This document shows, one piece after another, positions 1 through 15,982 of a DNA stretch of 64,000 nucleotides. The position numbers were made by a program, and so were the translations under genes. Source of the DNA: Orlajensenia leifsoniae (lineage in GTDB: Bacteria; Actinomycetota; Actinomycetes; Actinomycetales; Microbacteriaceae). The stretch lies in the NCBI RefSeq assembly GCF_004570845.1, contig NZ_SPQZ01000001.1, positions 558,001 to 622,000 of the forward strand, written 5' to 3'. The notes under the pieces were generated by a model. The model worked only from the letters and a program-made list of their open reading frames with translations, was not told the DNA's origin and made no database searches. Numbering within the stretch: the first letter of the stretch is position 1; every line of letters begins with the position of its first letter.

Positions 1-1
1 C

Positions 2-139
2 CGCAATCATTGGGCGACGGATGCCGCCATCGAGGTGTACCCGTTCAACGAGCACGAGGGCGGCCAGGGCCACCAGTGGGTGAGGCAGGCGGCGTGGCTG
101 GCCGATCGGCTCTCCACGATCGGGGCGACGTCAGCCTGA
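2..139 (+). CDS. C-terminal end of an acetylxylan esterase / cephalosporin-C deacetylase-like hydrolase (partial)
   Basis: Only the last 45 codons lie in the window; the 5' part is cut off by the window edge. The visible residues include VYPFNEHEGGQGHQW. The pattern of a Tyr-Pro pair, then Asn-x-His-Glu-Gly-Gly, matches the end of AXE1-family (carbohydrate esterase 7) alpha/beta hydrolases, where this histidine is the catalytic base of the Ser-Asp-His triad. The family removes acetyl groups from xylan or xylo-oligosaccharides. The stop TGA is followed 21 bp later by the sugar kinase on the same strand, so the two may form a glycan-use operon. The call rests on a short tail, so substrate is not determined. 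Confidence 0.6.
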   Translation, partial: RNHWATDAAIEVYPFNEHEGGQGHQWVRQAAWLADRLSTIGATSA

Positions 140-160
140 GGGTCGGAGGGCAGCGGCCCG

Positions 161-1129
161 GTGCCTGCCGACTACGATCGACGGGTGACTTCTCCCGCGC
201 CAGCCTCGCATTCCGCTCTCGCCATCGACGCCGGTCAGACCGGCATCAAGGTGCGCCTGGACGGAGCTGACCGCACGCAGCAGGACTTCGAGTTCACCGG
301 CATCCGCACCGACCGTCCGCTCATCCCCCAGCTCGCCGGCATCGTGGTCGCCGTGGCCGAGGAGACCGGCAGCGATGTCGATGTCGTGAGCTTCGGCGTC
401 TCGGGACTCACTCCCGACCAGACCCGACCCGAAGAGCTGCTCTCGGCGCTGAAGCCGTTCCGCGTGCGCGAGGTGCGCCTGACGCACGACTCCATCGGCG
501 CCTACCTCGGGGCCCTCGGAGCGTCGCGCGGTGCCGTCGTGGCATCCGGAACCGGCGTCGTCACGCTCGGAGTGGGAGCGACGACCGTGGCACGCGTCGA
601 CGGGTGGGGGTACCTCATCGGCGACGCCGGCAGCGGCTACTCCATCGGCCGGGCCGCCCTCGACGCCGTGATGCGCGCCTACGACGGTCGCGGCGCGGAG
701 ACCGCCCTCACCGCGGTGGTGCAGCGCGAGTTCCCCGAGCTCGAAGAGGCCTACATCGACCTGCAGTCCGACGACGGCCGGGTGCGACGAATCGCCGCCT
801 ACGCCGCCGTGGTCGGCGAGCTGGCGGCGTCGGATGCCGTGGCGGCAGGCATCATGACGTCCGCCGGTCGCGACCTGGCGCTCTCGGCCCTCACGGCGCT
901 CCGCCGCGTCGGCGAAGACGCCAACCCCACCGCGAGCGTGCGCGGCATCGGCGGAGTGTTCCGCTCCCCCGAGCTGGCCGACGCCTTCGGGGCATCCGTT
1001 CGCGAGGTTCTGCCGGATGCCGACATCCGGACCGGCTCCGCGCATCCGCTCGACGGCGTCGCGCTCCTGCCGTCGGTCTCCCTCGACGGCCCGTTCGGCC
1101 CGCACATCGCGGTGGCGGGCGATCGCTGA
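161..1129 (+). CDS. N-acetylglucosamine kinase-like sugar kinase (BadF/BadG/BcrA/BcrD ATPase family)
   Basis: 322 aa cytoplasmic kinase of the actin-like ATPase fold. The phosphate-1 loop IDAGQTG is at residues 22-28, a second glycine motif ASGTGVVTLG lies near 127-136, and WGYLIGDAGSGYSIG near 149-163 is the family signature. Members phosphorylate GlcNAc, glucosamine or related amino sugars at C6 using ATP. The GTG at 161 is preceded by GGAGGG with 10 nt spacing; an internal GTG at 185 lacks a ribosome site, so 161 is preferred. The upstream esterase fragment suggests a carbohydrate-salvage context, but substrate specificity cannot be read from sequence alone. Confidence 0.8.
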   Translation: MPADYDRRVTSPAPASHSALAIDAGQTGIKVRLDGADRTQQDFEFTGIRTDRPLIPQLAGIVVAVAEETGSDVDVVSFGVSGLTPDQTRPEELLSALKPFRVREVRLTHDSIGAYLGALGASRGAVVASGTGVVTLGVGATTVARVDGWGYLIGDAGSGYSIGRAALDAVMRAYDGRGAETALTAVVQREFPELEEAYIDLQSDDGRVRRIAAYAAVVGELAASDAVAAGIMTSAGRDLALSALTALRRVGEDANPTASVRGIGGVFRSPELADAFGASVREVLPDADIRTGSAHPLDGVALLPSVSLDGPFGPHIAVAGDR

Positions 1130-1161
1130 GCAGCTTCTCGCGCCGAGCGATCCCGCGCTCG

Positions 1162-1167
1162 TAGAGT
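1162..1167 (+). promoter_or_regulatory. -10 hexamer for a leaderless esterase mRNA
   Basis: TAGAGT ends 6 nt before the ATG at 1174 and no Shine-Dalgarno sequence is present, the usual arrangement for leaderless actinobacterial transcripts. Confidence 0.55.
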
Positions 1168-1173
1168 GGGCCC

Positions 1174-1911
1174 ATGGCCCTGATGCAGTGCAGCTTCTTC
1201 TCGGACGTGCTCGGCGTGACGACCCACGCGAACGTGATCCTCCCGCAGGAGGCGACCTTGGCAGGCGGGCGGTTGCCCGTGCTCTACCTGTTGCATGGGC
1301 GGTCCGACGACGAGACTGCCTGGCTGCGCTGGAGCGCCATCGAGCGCCACGCCACCGAGCACGGCATCGCCGTCGTGATGCCGAATGCGGGGCGCAGCTT
1401 CTACACCGACCAGGTCGTGGGTTACGACTACTTCAGCTTCATCTCGGAAGAACTGCCCCGCGTGATGCAGGGCTTCTTCCCCCTCTCGAGCGAGCCGGCG
1501 GACACCTTCGTGGCCGGGCTCTCGATGGGCGGCTACGGTGCGCTCAAATGGGCGCTGAACAAGCCGGACTCCATAGCAGCGGCGGCGAGCCTGTCGGGCG
1601 CCCTCGACATCGTCGTCCGGGAGCGGGAAGGCGAATGGCTGGCGAACCACGGCAGCCTCGAACAGGCGCAGGCCAAGGGTGACGACCTGTTCGCTCTGGT
1701 GGCATCGCTCGACCCGGCATCCCTGCCATCGCTCTTCGCGTGGTGCGGGACCGAGGACCACCTCATCGAGGAGAACCGCCGGTTCCGCGATGCCGCGGAT
1801 GGCGCCGGCCTGCCGCTCACCTACAGCGAGGGCCCCGGCGGGCACGATTGGGCGCGCTGGGACGAGCAGATCCAGCGCGTGCTGGAGTGGCTGCCACGGC
1901 GGGAGCGCTGA
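1174..1911 (+). CDS. Putative esterase, tributyrin esterase / antigen-85 fold (PF00756-like)
   Basis: 245 aa alpha/beta hydrolase. The nucleophile elbow GLSMGGYG is near residues 115-122, the acid is probably Asp in CGTEDHL near 192, and the base is His in GGHDWARW near 224, giving a full Ser-Asp-His triad. LYLLHGRSDDETAW at 45-58 supplies the oxyanion-hole region. The family cleaves short-chain esters (tributyrin esterase EstA) or S-formylglutathione. No signal peptide is visible, so it is cytoplasmic. The gene starts 45 bp after the sugar kinase and appears to have its own promoter. Which ester is the natural substrate cannot be told. Confidence 0.8.
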   Translation: MALMQCSFFSDVLGVTTHANVILPQEATLAGGRLPVLYLLHGRSDDETAWLRWSAIERHATEHGIAVVMPNAGRSFYTDQVVGYDYFSFISEELPRVMQGFFPLSSEPADTFVAGLSMGGYGALKWALNKPDSIAAAASLSGALDIVVREREGEWLANHGSLEQAQAKGDDLFALVASLDPASLPSLFAWCGTEDHLIEENRRFRDAADGAGLPLTYSEGPGGHDWARWDEQIQRVLEWLPRRER

Positions 1912-2042
1912 CTTCGCGAACTGTCCACGTCCCCGGCAACGGGTGTAGTCGGTACGCGCCCGTTCCTCGCGATCGCTATCGTTATTTCAGGCGCGCGACG
2001 GCAAAACTACCGCGCGGACGATCGACCGAGCGGTGATAAACG

Positions 2043-2082
2043 AGGAAGGGCCCCGCATCCGAGTGGATGCGGGGCCCTTCCT
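2043..2082. terminator. Bidirectional terminator hairpin between esterase and rpoC
   Basis: Perfect 18-bp stem (AGGAAGGGCCCCGCATCC and its complement) with loop GAGT. It sits 15 bp after the rpoC stop and also downstream of the convergent esterase gene. Confidence 0.85.
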
Positions 2083-2096
2083 GGTGTGACTCGTGC

Positions 2097-6014
<3,918 letters not shown>

Positions 6015-6060
6015 TTTCTCTCCTTGGAAAGTTTCCGAAGTCTTCAATTGGTGAGGTGGC

Positions 6061-9552
<3,492 letters not shown>

Positions 9553-9708
9553 GGAAATAACCTCCGTGGACCCCGTCAGGTCTCGTTACGATCGGTAATG
9601 ATGGAGTACTCGTAGACCCTCTGATGCGTGGGGACCGGTATATGTACCCGATCACGCAGAGCCGACCGCAATATGAAGGCAGAGTGATGTCTAGGAGCGC
9701 AAAGAAAA

Positions 9709-9737
9709 AGCATAACCGTTGGATCACGATATGTCCA
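9709..9737 (-). promoter_or_regulatory. rpoBC promoter
   Basis: On the minus strand TGGACA (-35, plus coordinates 9732-9737) and TATGCT (-10, 9709-9714) are separated by exactly 17 bp, a near-consensus SigA promoter. Predicted leader before rpoB is about 150 nt. Confidence 0.65.
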
Positions 9738-9745
9738 GCGGTTTC

Positions 9746-9774
9746 TTGACCTCTTTTGCTTCTTCCGGTATAAC
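9746..9774 (+). promoter_or_regulatory. Divergent promoter toward the spermidine-synthase-like genes
   Basis: TTGACC (9746-9751), 17-bp spacer, TATAAC (9769-9774). The -35 boxes of this promoter and of the rpoBC promoter are only 8 bp apart. A second candidate -10, TAGGGT at 9827-9832, lies 6 nt before the ATG at 9839 and would give a leaderless mRNA. Confidence 0.6.
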
Positions 9775-9838
9775 CGCGAGGTCTGCTGTCTATTCCCGCC
9801 GTCGCTCCCCCGTGATTCCGCCCGAGTAGGGTCGGAGG

Positions 9839-10564
9839 ATGGACCAACGGATGCGGCTCGACGAGGATCCGTTCGTCCCCGGCAGCTTCATCCTGAGCGT
9901 CGACGGCATCCGTCAGTCGCATGTCGACCCCGCCGATCCGACGCGGCTGTTCTTCGAGTACACCCGGCGCATCGGCCATGTCATCGACCTGGTCGCCGAC
10001 CCCGGCCAGCCGATCCGGGCGCTTCACCTCGGCGGCGGTGCACTCACCCTGGCCCGCTACGTCGCCGCCACCCGGCCCGACTCGGAGCAGGTCGTCGTGG
10101 AGATCGACCGGGAGCAGACCGACTTCGTTCTCGAGCGGATGCCGCTGGCCGACGCATCCGGGATCACGATCGTGTTCTCCGACGCCAGGCAGGCACTGGC
10201 GCGACTCGAGGAGGATGGCGAGATCGCCTTCGACGTGATCGTCGTCGACATCTACCTGGCGCTGGAGTCGCCGGAGTACGTCGGGCTGCGCGGATTCTTC
10301 GACGAGGTCGCCCCGCTGCTGGCGCTCGGCGGCGCGATCGTCGTGAACGTGGCCGATGGTCGCTCGCAGATCCAGACGCGCGCGCAACGCCTCGAGCTCG
10401 GTCGCGTCGTGGAGGCCACGCTGGCCACGGCACCGCCGAGGGTGCTCGCCGGCGAGGAGCTCGGCAACATCGTGCTCGTGGGGGCCGATGCCGACCGCAT
10501 CGCCGAGTGGGCTCCGGAGCTGCAGCAGCGCGGGCCGCATCCGGCCGCTGTCGACCTCGGGTAG
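9839..10564 (+). CDS. Spermidine synthase-like protein (Rossmann methyltransferase fold), copy 1
   Basis: 241 aa. The SAM/dcSAM-binding loop is ALHLGGGALTLARYVAATRP near residues 60-80, followed by the acidic strand-2 end VVVEID and the DVIVVDIY strand. This is the layout of spermidine synthases and related class I methyltransferases. It lacks the N-terminal tetramerisation region of true SpeE, so aminopropyl transfer is not assured; such short actinobacterial proteins are usually annotated only by fold. GGAGG directly before ATG is too close to be ideal, consistent with leaderless start from TAGGGT at 9827. The next gene is a clear paralogue. Confidence 0.7.
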   Translation: MDQRMRLDEDPFVPGSFILSVDGIRQSHVDPADPTRLFFEYTRRIGHVIDLVADPGQPIRALHLGGGALTLARYVAATRPDSEQVVVEIDREQTDFVLERMPLADASGITIVFSDARQALARLEEDGEIAFDVIVVDIYLALESPEYVGLRGFFDEVAPLLALGGAIVVNVADGRSQIQTRAQRLELGRVVEATLATAPPRVLAGEELGNIVLVGADADRIAEWAPELQQRGPHPAAVDLG

Positions 10565-10644
10565 AGATCTGCTCGCAGAGGTCCGGACGGAGTCCACGAC
10601 CGAAGCGCGTCGGCCGCGGCCTCCGGCAGGGCCTCGGCGAGCGG

Positions 10645-10650
10645 TAGTTT
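10645..10650 (+). promoter_or_regulatory. -10 hexamer for leaderless copy 2
   Basis: TAGTTT ends 6 nt before the ATG at 10657. Confidence 0.5.
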
Positions 10651-10656
10651 TGAGGG

Positions 10657-11541
10657 ATGCGCGCCACTCGGGATGACAGTTCGGCCCCGACTCGCACCCT
10701 CTCGGCCAGCGGCTTCACCGCTCGCCTCGACGAGGACCGCCACGAACCCGGCGTCTGGACCCTCGTCGTCGACGGCACTCCCCAGTCGAGCGTCGACATC
10801 GAGCACCCGGAGGTGCTGCACTTCGAGTACGTGCGCCGCATCGGTCACGCCATAGACCTCGTCGCCCCCGAAGGGCAACCGATCACGGCCGTGCACCTGG
10901 GCGGCGGCGCGCTCACCCTCCCCCGCTACGTGGCCGCGACACGGCCGGGCTCGCGTCAGCAGGCCGTGGAGCTCGAGAGCGACCTCGTCGACTTCGTGCG
11001 GGAGAACCTGCCGCTGCCGCGGAACGCCCAGCTGCGCATCCGGCACGGCGACGCCCGCGAGGTGCTCGCCAAGCTGCCGAGCGGGCTGCACGGGTCGGTC
11101 GACCTGGTGGTGGTCGACATCTTCTCGGGCGCCCGCACCCCCGCCCACGTGACCAGCCGCGAGTTCTACGGTCTCATCGCTCCCCTGCTGTCGGCATCCG
11201 GAATCGTCGCCGTGAACGTGGCCGACGGCGCCGGCCTCGCCTTCGCCCGCGGGCAGGCCTCGACGCTGCAGAGCGTGTTCCCGCATGTGGCCATCGCCAC
11301 GGACACGCAGATGCTCAAGGCCAAGCGGTTCGGGAACGTCGTGATGTTCGCCTCGGAGGCCGAGCTGCCGTTCGATCGGATGCCGCGCCTGCTGGCCGCC
11401 GATCCGGCCCACGCCAAGCTGGTGAGCGGGCGGGAGCTCGAGAACTTCATCGCGGGGGCTCCGATCGTGACGGATGCCACAGCCATCCCCTCGCCTCCGC
11501 CGGCACGTTCGATCTTCCTGACGAAGCCGGGCGGGCGCTGA
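10657..11541 (+). CDS. Spermidine synthase-like protein (Rossmann methyltransferase fold), copy 2
   Basis: 294 aa. It shares with copy 1 the segments EYVRRIGHAIDLVAPEGQPI and HLGGGALTLPRYVAATRPGS, so the pair arose by tandem duplication. The glycine loop HLGGGALTL near residues 79-87 and the VDLVVVDIFSGARTP strand near 148-162 give the nucleotide-binding fold. It has a longer N- and C-terminus than copy 1. The actual reaction (polyamine synthesis or methyl transfer) is unknown. It ends 28 bp before the convergent flavoprotein gene. Confidence 0.72.
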   Translation: MRATRDDSSAPTRTLSASGFTARLDEDRHEPGVWTLVVDGTPQSSVDIEHPEVLHFEYVRRIGHAIDLVAPEGQPITAVHLGGGALTLPRYVAATRPGSRQQAVELESDLVDFVRENLPLPRNAQLRIRHGDAREVLAKLPSGLHGSVDLVVVDIFSGARTPAHVTSREFYGLIAPLLSASGIVAVNVADGAGLAFARGQASTLQSVFPHVAIATDTQMLKAKRFGNVVMFASEAELPFDRMPRLLAADPAHAKLVSGRELENFIAGAPIVTDATAIPSPPPARSIFLTKPGGR

Positions 11542-11569
11542 CGCCAGCCATCACCGGGCGCGGGTGCGC

Positions 11570-13264
11570 TCAGCGCCCCGATGCGCGCTCGGCGAGCACG
11601 GCGTGCACCGCCGAGACGACCACGGAGCCCTCGCCGACAGCCGAGGCCACGCGTTTCACGGAGCCGCGGCGCGCGTCGCCGACGGCGAACAGCCCCGGCA
11701 CCGAGGATTCGCCCTGCCGTGGAGGTCGCTCGAGCGGCCACGCCCTCCGGCCGCCCTCGGTCAGCACCTCGTCGCCGGTAATGACGAAACCCCACCGGTC
11801 GCGGAGCACGGCATCGGGAAGCCAGGCCGTGTGCGGGCTCGCGCCGATCGTGATGAACAGGGCATCGCTGCGCACCTTCTCGTCACGCCCCGTCGCGACG
11901 TCGCGCAGCAGGATGTGGTCGAGCCTGTCGGCACGGTCGGCGGAGCTGCCGCCTCCGACGACCCGCGCCTGCGTGCGGATGCGCACGCCGGCTTCCTCCA
12001 ACTGCTGCACGAGGTACGCCGACATGCTGTCGGCGAGCTCGCGCCCCCGAATGATCAGGGTCACCGACTCCGCGTAGCGACCGAGGTGCAACGCGGCCTG
12101 TCCGGCGGAGTTGCCGCCGCCCACCACGTGCACGATGCGACCGGTCTGCGCCCGAGCCTCCACGGCCGCCGCACCGTAGAAGACGGCCGTCCCGACGTAC
12201 GGCGACAGCGATCCCACGTCGAGTCGTCGGTACGTCACCCCCGTCGCGAGCACGACGGATCGCGCGAGCACGGTCTCATCGGGAGCGACGGCGACCCGGA
12301 ACCCGTCGTCGGTGATCTCGAGGCCCACCGCCTCGCGGGTCAAGGCGAAGCGGGCGCCGAAGACCCAGGCCTGCTGGTACGAACGCTGGGCGAGGTCCGC
12401 TCCCGAGACGCCGCGCTCGAAGCCGAGGTAGTTGCGGATGAGCGAGCTCGACCCGGCCTGCCCGCCCACGGGGCCTCGCTCGACGACGAGCGTGCTGAGG
12501 CCCTCGGATGCCGCATAGACGGCGGCGGCGAGGCCACCCGGTCCTGCACCGATGACGGCGACGTCGACCTGCTCGGCCGGCACGTCGGTGCTGAAGGCGA
12601 ACGCCCGGGCGAGCTCGGTGTCGGTCGGGTCGACCACGGCGCGTCCGTCGACCAGCCGCACGACGACGGATGCCGGGCTCGTCGATGAGGCATCCGGCTC
12701 CTCCACCGTGTGGGTGATGCCGAACCGGGCGAGCTGGGCGACGACCTGGTGCGTGCGCGGCTGTGCCGACGCCCCGATCACCGTGACCGACGCCGCGGTG
12801 GAGGCCACCACCTCGGCTCGTTGCCATTCGAGCAGGAACTCGGTGATGCGCCGGTGGAACGCCTCCTCCGGCGAGCGCAGGGGGCGCACGACGTAGTAGT
12901 GGATCTCGAGCGCCGACATCAGGCGGTAGACGGCGTCGGCGACGGCGGGCTCGTCCCAGCTGCCCCACTCGATGAGCAGGCACCGCCGCACCTCGGGGAA
13001 CAGCGCCCGGGCCAGGGCGAACAGGCTGGGCTCGCCCGGCGCGGGCGGCGACACCGCATCGCTGAGAAGCAGCGCCACTGTCCGGCCCGCCGCTGCGATG
13101 TCGCGGAGAGCGTTGGCAGCGGCATCCGTCGTCTCCGCCGTCACGACCCTGTAGTCACCCGCGTACCGGCGCTCGATCTCGCGCACGACGTCGGCGCGTG
13201 CTGCAGCATCGGTGATGCCGAGCAGGATCACGGGCTCGGGTGTCGCGTTCCGTTGCGTATCCAT
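11570..13264 (-). CDS. Thioredoxin-reductase-like FAD/NAD(P) oxidoreductase with an N-terminal receiver-like extension
   Basis: 564 aa, about 250 longer than a classical thioredoxin reductase. Residues 1 to about 165 resemble a response-regulator-like domain (VILLGITD strand, LLLSDAVSP). From about 235 the FAD loop VAVIGAGPGGLAAAVY, GGQAGSSSLIRNYLGF and the NAD(P)H loop VVGGGNSAGQAALHL near 378-392 follow, and the C-terminal GDARRGSVKRVASAVGEGS binds FAD. The redox CxxC expected before the GGGNSA loop is absent: the aligned stretch reads VFYGAAAVEA. It is therefore unlikely to reduce thioredoxin through a disulfide. The ATG at 13264 has AGGAGG upstream. Fusions of this type are known in actinobacteria, but I know of no assigned function. 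Confidence 0.75.
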   Translation of the reverse strand: MDTQRNATPEPVILLGITDAAARADVVREIERRYAGDYRVVTAETTDAAANALRDIAAAGRTVALLLSDAVSPPAPGEPSLFALARALFPEVRRCLLIEWGSWDEPAVADAVYRLMSALEIHYYVVRPLRSPEEAFHRRITEFLLEWQRAEVVASTAASVTVIGASAQPRTHQVVAQLARFGITHTVEEPDASSTSPASVVVRLVDGRAVVDPTDTELARAFAFSTDVPAEQVDVAVIGAGPGGLAAAVYAASEGLSTLVVERGPVGGQAGSSSLIRNYLGFERGVSGADLAQRSYQQAWVFGARFALTREAVGLEITDDGFRVAVAPDETVLARSVVLATGVTYRRLDVGSLSPYVGTAVFYGAAAVEARAQTGRIVHVVGGGNSAGQAALHLGRYAESVTLIIRGRELADSMSAYLVQQLEEAGVRIRTQARVVGGGSSADRADRLDHILLRDVATGRDEKVRSDALFITIGASPHTAWLPDAVLRDRWGFVITGDEVLTEGGRRAWPLERPPRQGESSVPGLFAVGDARRGSVKRVASAVGEGSVVVSAVHAVLAERASGR

Positions 13265-13381
13265 GACGCCTCCTGAGGCGTGGCCGATCAGGATGTTCCG
13301 CTGTCACACAGGAGTGTACTCAGCACGCCTGGCGCCCTCGACTCTGGACGCGACGGGTTCACCGAGAACAGACTGTGCTGC

Positions 13382-15982
13382 ATGACACCCAGAGCGGGAC
13401 GCATCCGCACACCCGATCAGCGACTGCGTGTCTTCGTGAGTTCCACCCTCCAGGAGTTGGCGGCCGAGCGCCGTGCCGCCCGTTCCGCGATCGAGGAGCT
13501 GCGGATGGCGCCGGTCATGTTCGAGCTCGGCGCGCGACCGCATCCGCCTCGTGACCTCTACCGGGCCTACCTCGAGCAGAGCGACGTCTTCGTCGGCCTG
13601 TACTGGGAGCGGTACGGCTGGGTCGCGCCCGACGAGGAGGTGTCGGGCCTCGAGGACGAGTACAACCTCGCGCCGACCGCGATGCCCAAGCTCATCTACA
13701 TCAGGCACTCGTCGGCACGGGAACCGCGTCTGACTGCGCTGCTCGACCGCATCCGTTCCGATGACACGGCCTCGTACAAGTCCTTCAGCACCGCCGACGA
13801 GCTCGGCGAGTATCTGCGAGGCGACCTCGCGACGATGCTCGCCGAGCGCTTCGATGCCAGCAGGGCTCCGTCTCCGGGTGGCGCGACGCCGCCTCCCGAG
13901 ACACGCCTCACCAGGCTTCCGTCTCCCCTGACGGAGCTGATCGGCCGTCGACGCGAGGTCGATGAGCTGGTGGACCTCATCGGCACGGCCGGAGCACGGC
14001 TGGTGACGATCATCGGGCCGGGAGGGATCGGCAAGAGCCGGGTCGCGATCGACGCCGCCGAGCGCCTGCAGGACCGGTTCGACGGCCACGTCGCGTTCGT
14101 CGACCTCGCATCGGCCACCCAACCGGCACTCGTGATCGCCGCGATGGCCCAGGCGCTGGGGGTGCGCGACACCGGGGACGCCCCCCTCGCCGACAAGGTC
14201 ACCATGGCCCTCGGAGGTCGGCGAAGCCTGCTCGTGCTCGACAACTTCGAGCAGGTGCTCGATGCGGCACCGCTCCTGTCGACGTTCCTCTCCGAGATCC
14301 CCGGACTCAGCTTCCTCGTCACCAGCCGATCACTGCTGCGGGTCTCGGGCGAGCACGCCGTCGAACTGGCCCCACTGGCGGTTCCGGATGCCGACGACGT
14401 CGACGACCTGCCTCGGCTCCTCGCCGTGCCGTCCGTCGCGCTCTTCGTCGCGCGGGTGCGAGCGGTCAAGCCTGACTTCGAACTGACGCCGGGCAACGCG
14501 GCGGCGGTCGCCGGAATCTGCAGGGCGCTCGATGGCGTGCCGCTCGCCCTCGAACTCGCGGCCGCCCGCGCGCGGGTGCTCGGGCCGAAGGCGATGCTGA
14601 AGCGCCTGGACCGCCAGCTGCCCCTGCTCGTGGAGGGGGTGCGCGACCTGCCGGAGCGCCAGCGCACCCTGCGCGGGACCATCGAGTGGAGCACGAGACT
14701 GCTCGGCGAGGCGGAGAACGGCCTGCTGGCTCAGCTCGGCGTGTTCGCGGGCGACTTCTCCCTCGACGCTGCCGAGGCCGTGCACGCCGAGATGGGTGGC
14801 GACGCGGACGTGCTGCTGCTGTTGGGCGCCCTCGTCGACAGCAGCCTCGTGCGACAGCGCGAGCGCGATGACGTATCGCTGTTCTCCCTGCTCACCACGG
14901 TGCGGGAGTACGCGCTGGAACGGCTCGAGGCCGATGGAACGCTGGAGGCGGCTCGGCGTGCGCACGCCGAGTACTACCGTTCGCTGAGCGAGGAGATGAG
15001 CTCGGCACTCACCGGACGGCTGCAGGCGGAGAGCGTGCGCCGGCTCGCTCGAGAGTACGACAACCTGAGGGCGGCCATCCGGTACCTGATCGACGCCGGA
15101 GAATTCGACGCCGCGGCCCGCTTCGCGTGGAACCTGTACATCTTCTGGTGGGTCGACGGCCATCTCGGCGAGGTGCGCGGACTGATGGCTGAGCTCCTTC
15201 GGACGGACGCCGCCATCTCCGACGTGACCCGGGCGACTGCGCTGTACTACACCCGCGCGATCGTGTTCTGGCAGGACCCCGATGAGGTCGTCGTGCCGGG
15301 ACTCTCCGAGAGCGCCGAGCTGTTCCGCAGCTCCGGCGACCCGTCGGGGTCTGCGCTCGCGCTCATCTCGCTCGCTCTCGCCCTGCTCTCAGCTCGGGAA
15401 CCCGACCCTGTGAGGGCCGACGAGGCCCTGGAGACGAGCCTCGGGCAGTTCCGCGACGCCCATTTCCGCTGGGGAGAGGCCATGGCGCTGGTCACCCTCG
15501 GTCGCGTCGCCCTGCTCGCGCGCAAGGAGCACGCCGCCCTCAACAGGTTCGAGGAGAGCCTCGCCCTGGCCGAGTCCGAGCGCGACGACCTCGGCATGGC
15601 GATCGCACTGCATCACCTCGGATGGGCGCACCTGCTGCTCGGGGCGATCGACCATGCCCGGCACTGCTTCGAGCGGAGCCTGACGGTGTCGGCCGGGCTC
15701 GGGCACGACGAGGGGGTGGCCTACGGACTCGAGGGCCTTGCGGCCATCGCCGCAGCAGCCGGGGACGTCGAGCGCGCCGGTCGGCTCGCCGGTGCAGCCA
15801 CATCCCTGCGGGAACGCAGCGGTCTCTACAACGCGCCCACATTCAGCTTCCACGAGGCGTACCTCGCGCCGCTGCGGGGATCGGATGCCGCCGACACCCT
15901 CGCAGCAGCCGTCGCCGAGGGAGAGCGGATGAGCTCCGAGACGGCCACCGCCTACGCGCTCGCGCCGGAGGCCGCGTCGTGA
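13382..15982 (+). CDS. DUF4062-STAND ATPase with TPR repeats (AfsR/LAL-like NB-ARC core)
   Basis: About 866 aa from the ATG at 13382. Residues 14-110 are a DUF4062 domain (RLRVFVSSTLQEL, VFVGLYWERYGW, PKLIYIR). An NB-ARC-type ATPase follows with Walker A IIGPGGIGKSR near 212-222, Walker B LLVLDNFEQV near 282, and the LPLALELAAARARVLG sensor region. The remainder is helical with tetratricopeptide-like repeats. No DNA-binding domain is visible, so it is a signalling or defence-type STAND protein rather than a classical regulator. The open frame extends back to 13280, but that GTG has no usable ribosome site and the 34 extra residues carry no domain. The next gene overlaps the stop by 4 bp. Confidence 0.75.
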   Translation: MTPRAGRIRTPDQRLRVFVSSTLQELAAERRAARSAIEELRMAPVMFELGARPHPPRDLYRAYLEQSDVFVGLYWERYGWVAPDEEVSGLEDEYNLAPTAMPKLIYIRHSSAREPRLTALLDRIRSDDTASYKSFSTADELGEYLRGDLATMLAERFDASRAPSPGGATPPPETRLTRLPSPLTELIGRRREVDELVDLIGTAGARLVTIIGPGGIGKSRVAIDAAERLQDRFDGHVAFVDLASATQPALVIAAMAQALGVRDTGDAPLADKVTMALGGRRSLLVLDNFEQVLDAAPLLSTFLSEIPGLSFLVTSRSLLRVSGEHAVELAPLAVPDADDVDDLPRLLAVPSVALFVARVRAVKPDFELTPGNAAAVAGICRALDGVPLALELAAARARVLGPKAMLKRLDRQLPLLVEGVRDLPERQRTLRGTIEWSTRLLGEAENGLLAQLGVFAGDFSLDAAEAVHAEMGGDADVLLLLGALVDSSLVRQRERDDVSLFSLLTTVREYALERLEADGTLEAARRAHAEYYRSLSEEMSSALTGRLQAESVRRLAREYDNLRAAIRYLIDAGEFDAAARFAWNLYIFWWVDGHLGEVRGLMAELLRTDAAISDVTRATALYYTRAIVFWQDPDEVVVPGLSESAELFRSSGDPSGSALALISLALALLSAREPDPVRADEALETSLGQFRDAHFRWGEAMALVTLGRVALLARKEHAALNRFEESLALAESERDDLGMAIALHHLGWAHLLLGAIDHARHCFERSLTVSAGLGHDEGVAYGLEGLAAIAAAAGDVERAGRLAGAATSLRERSGLYNAPTFSFHEAYLAPLRGSDAADTLAAAVAEGERMSSETATAYALAPEAAS

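Noticed and set aside
13280-13381. Upstream GTG start for the DUF4062-STAND gene
   Set aside because: GAGG is only 1 nt before it and the added 34 residues have no domain; ATG 13382 begins just before the conserved strand.
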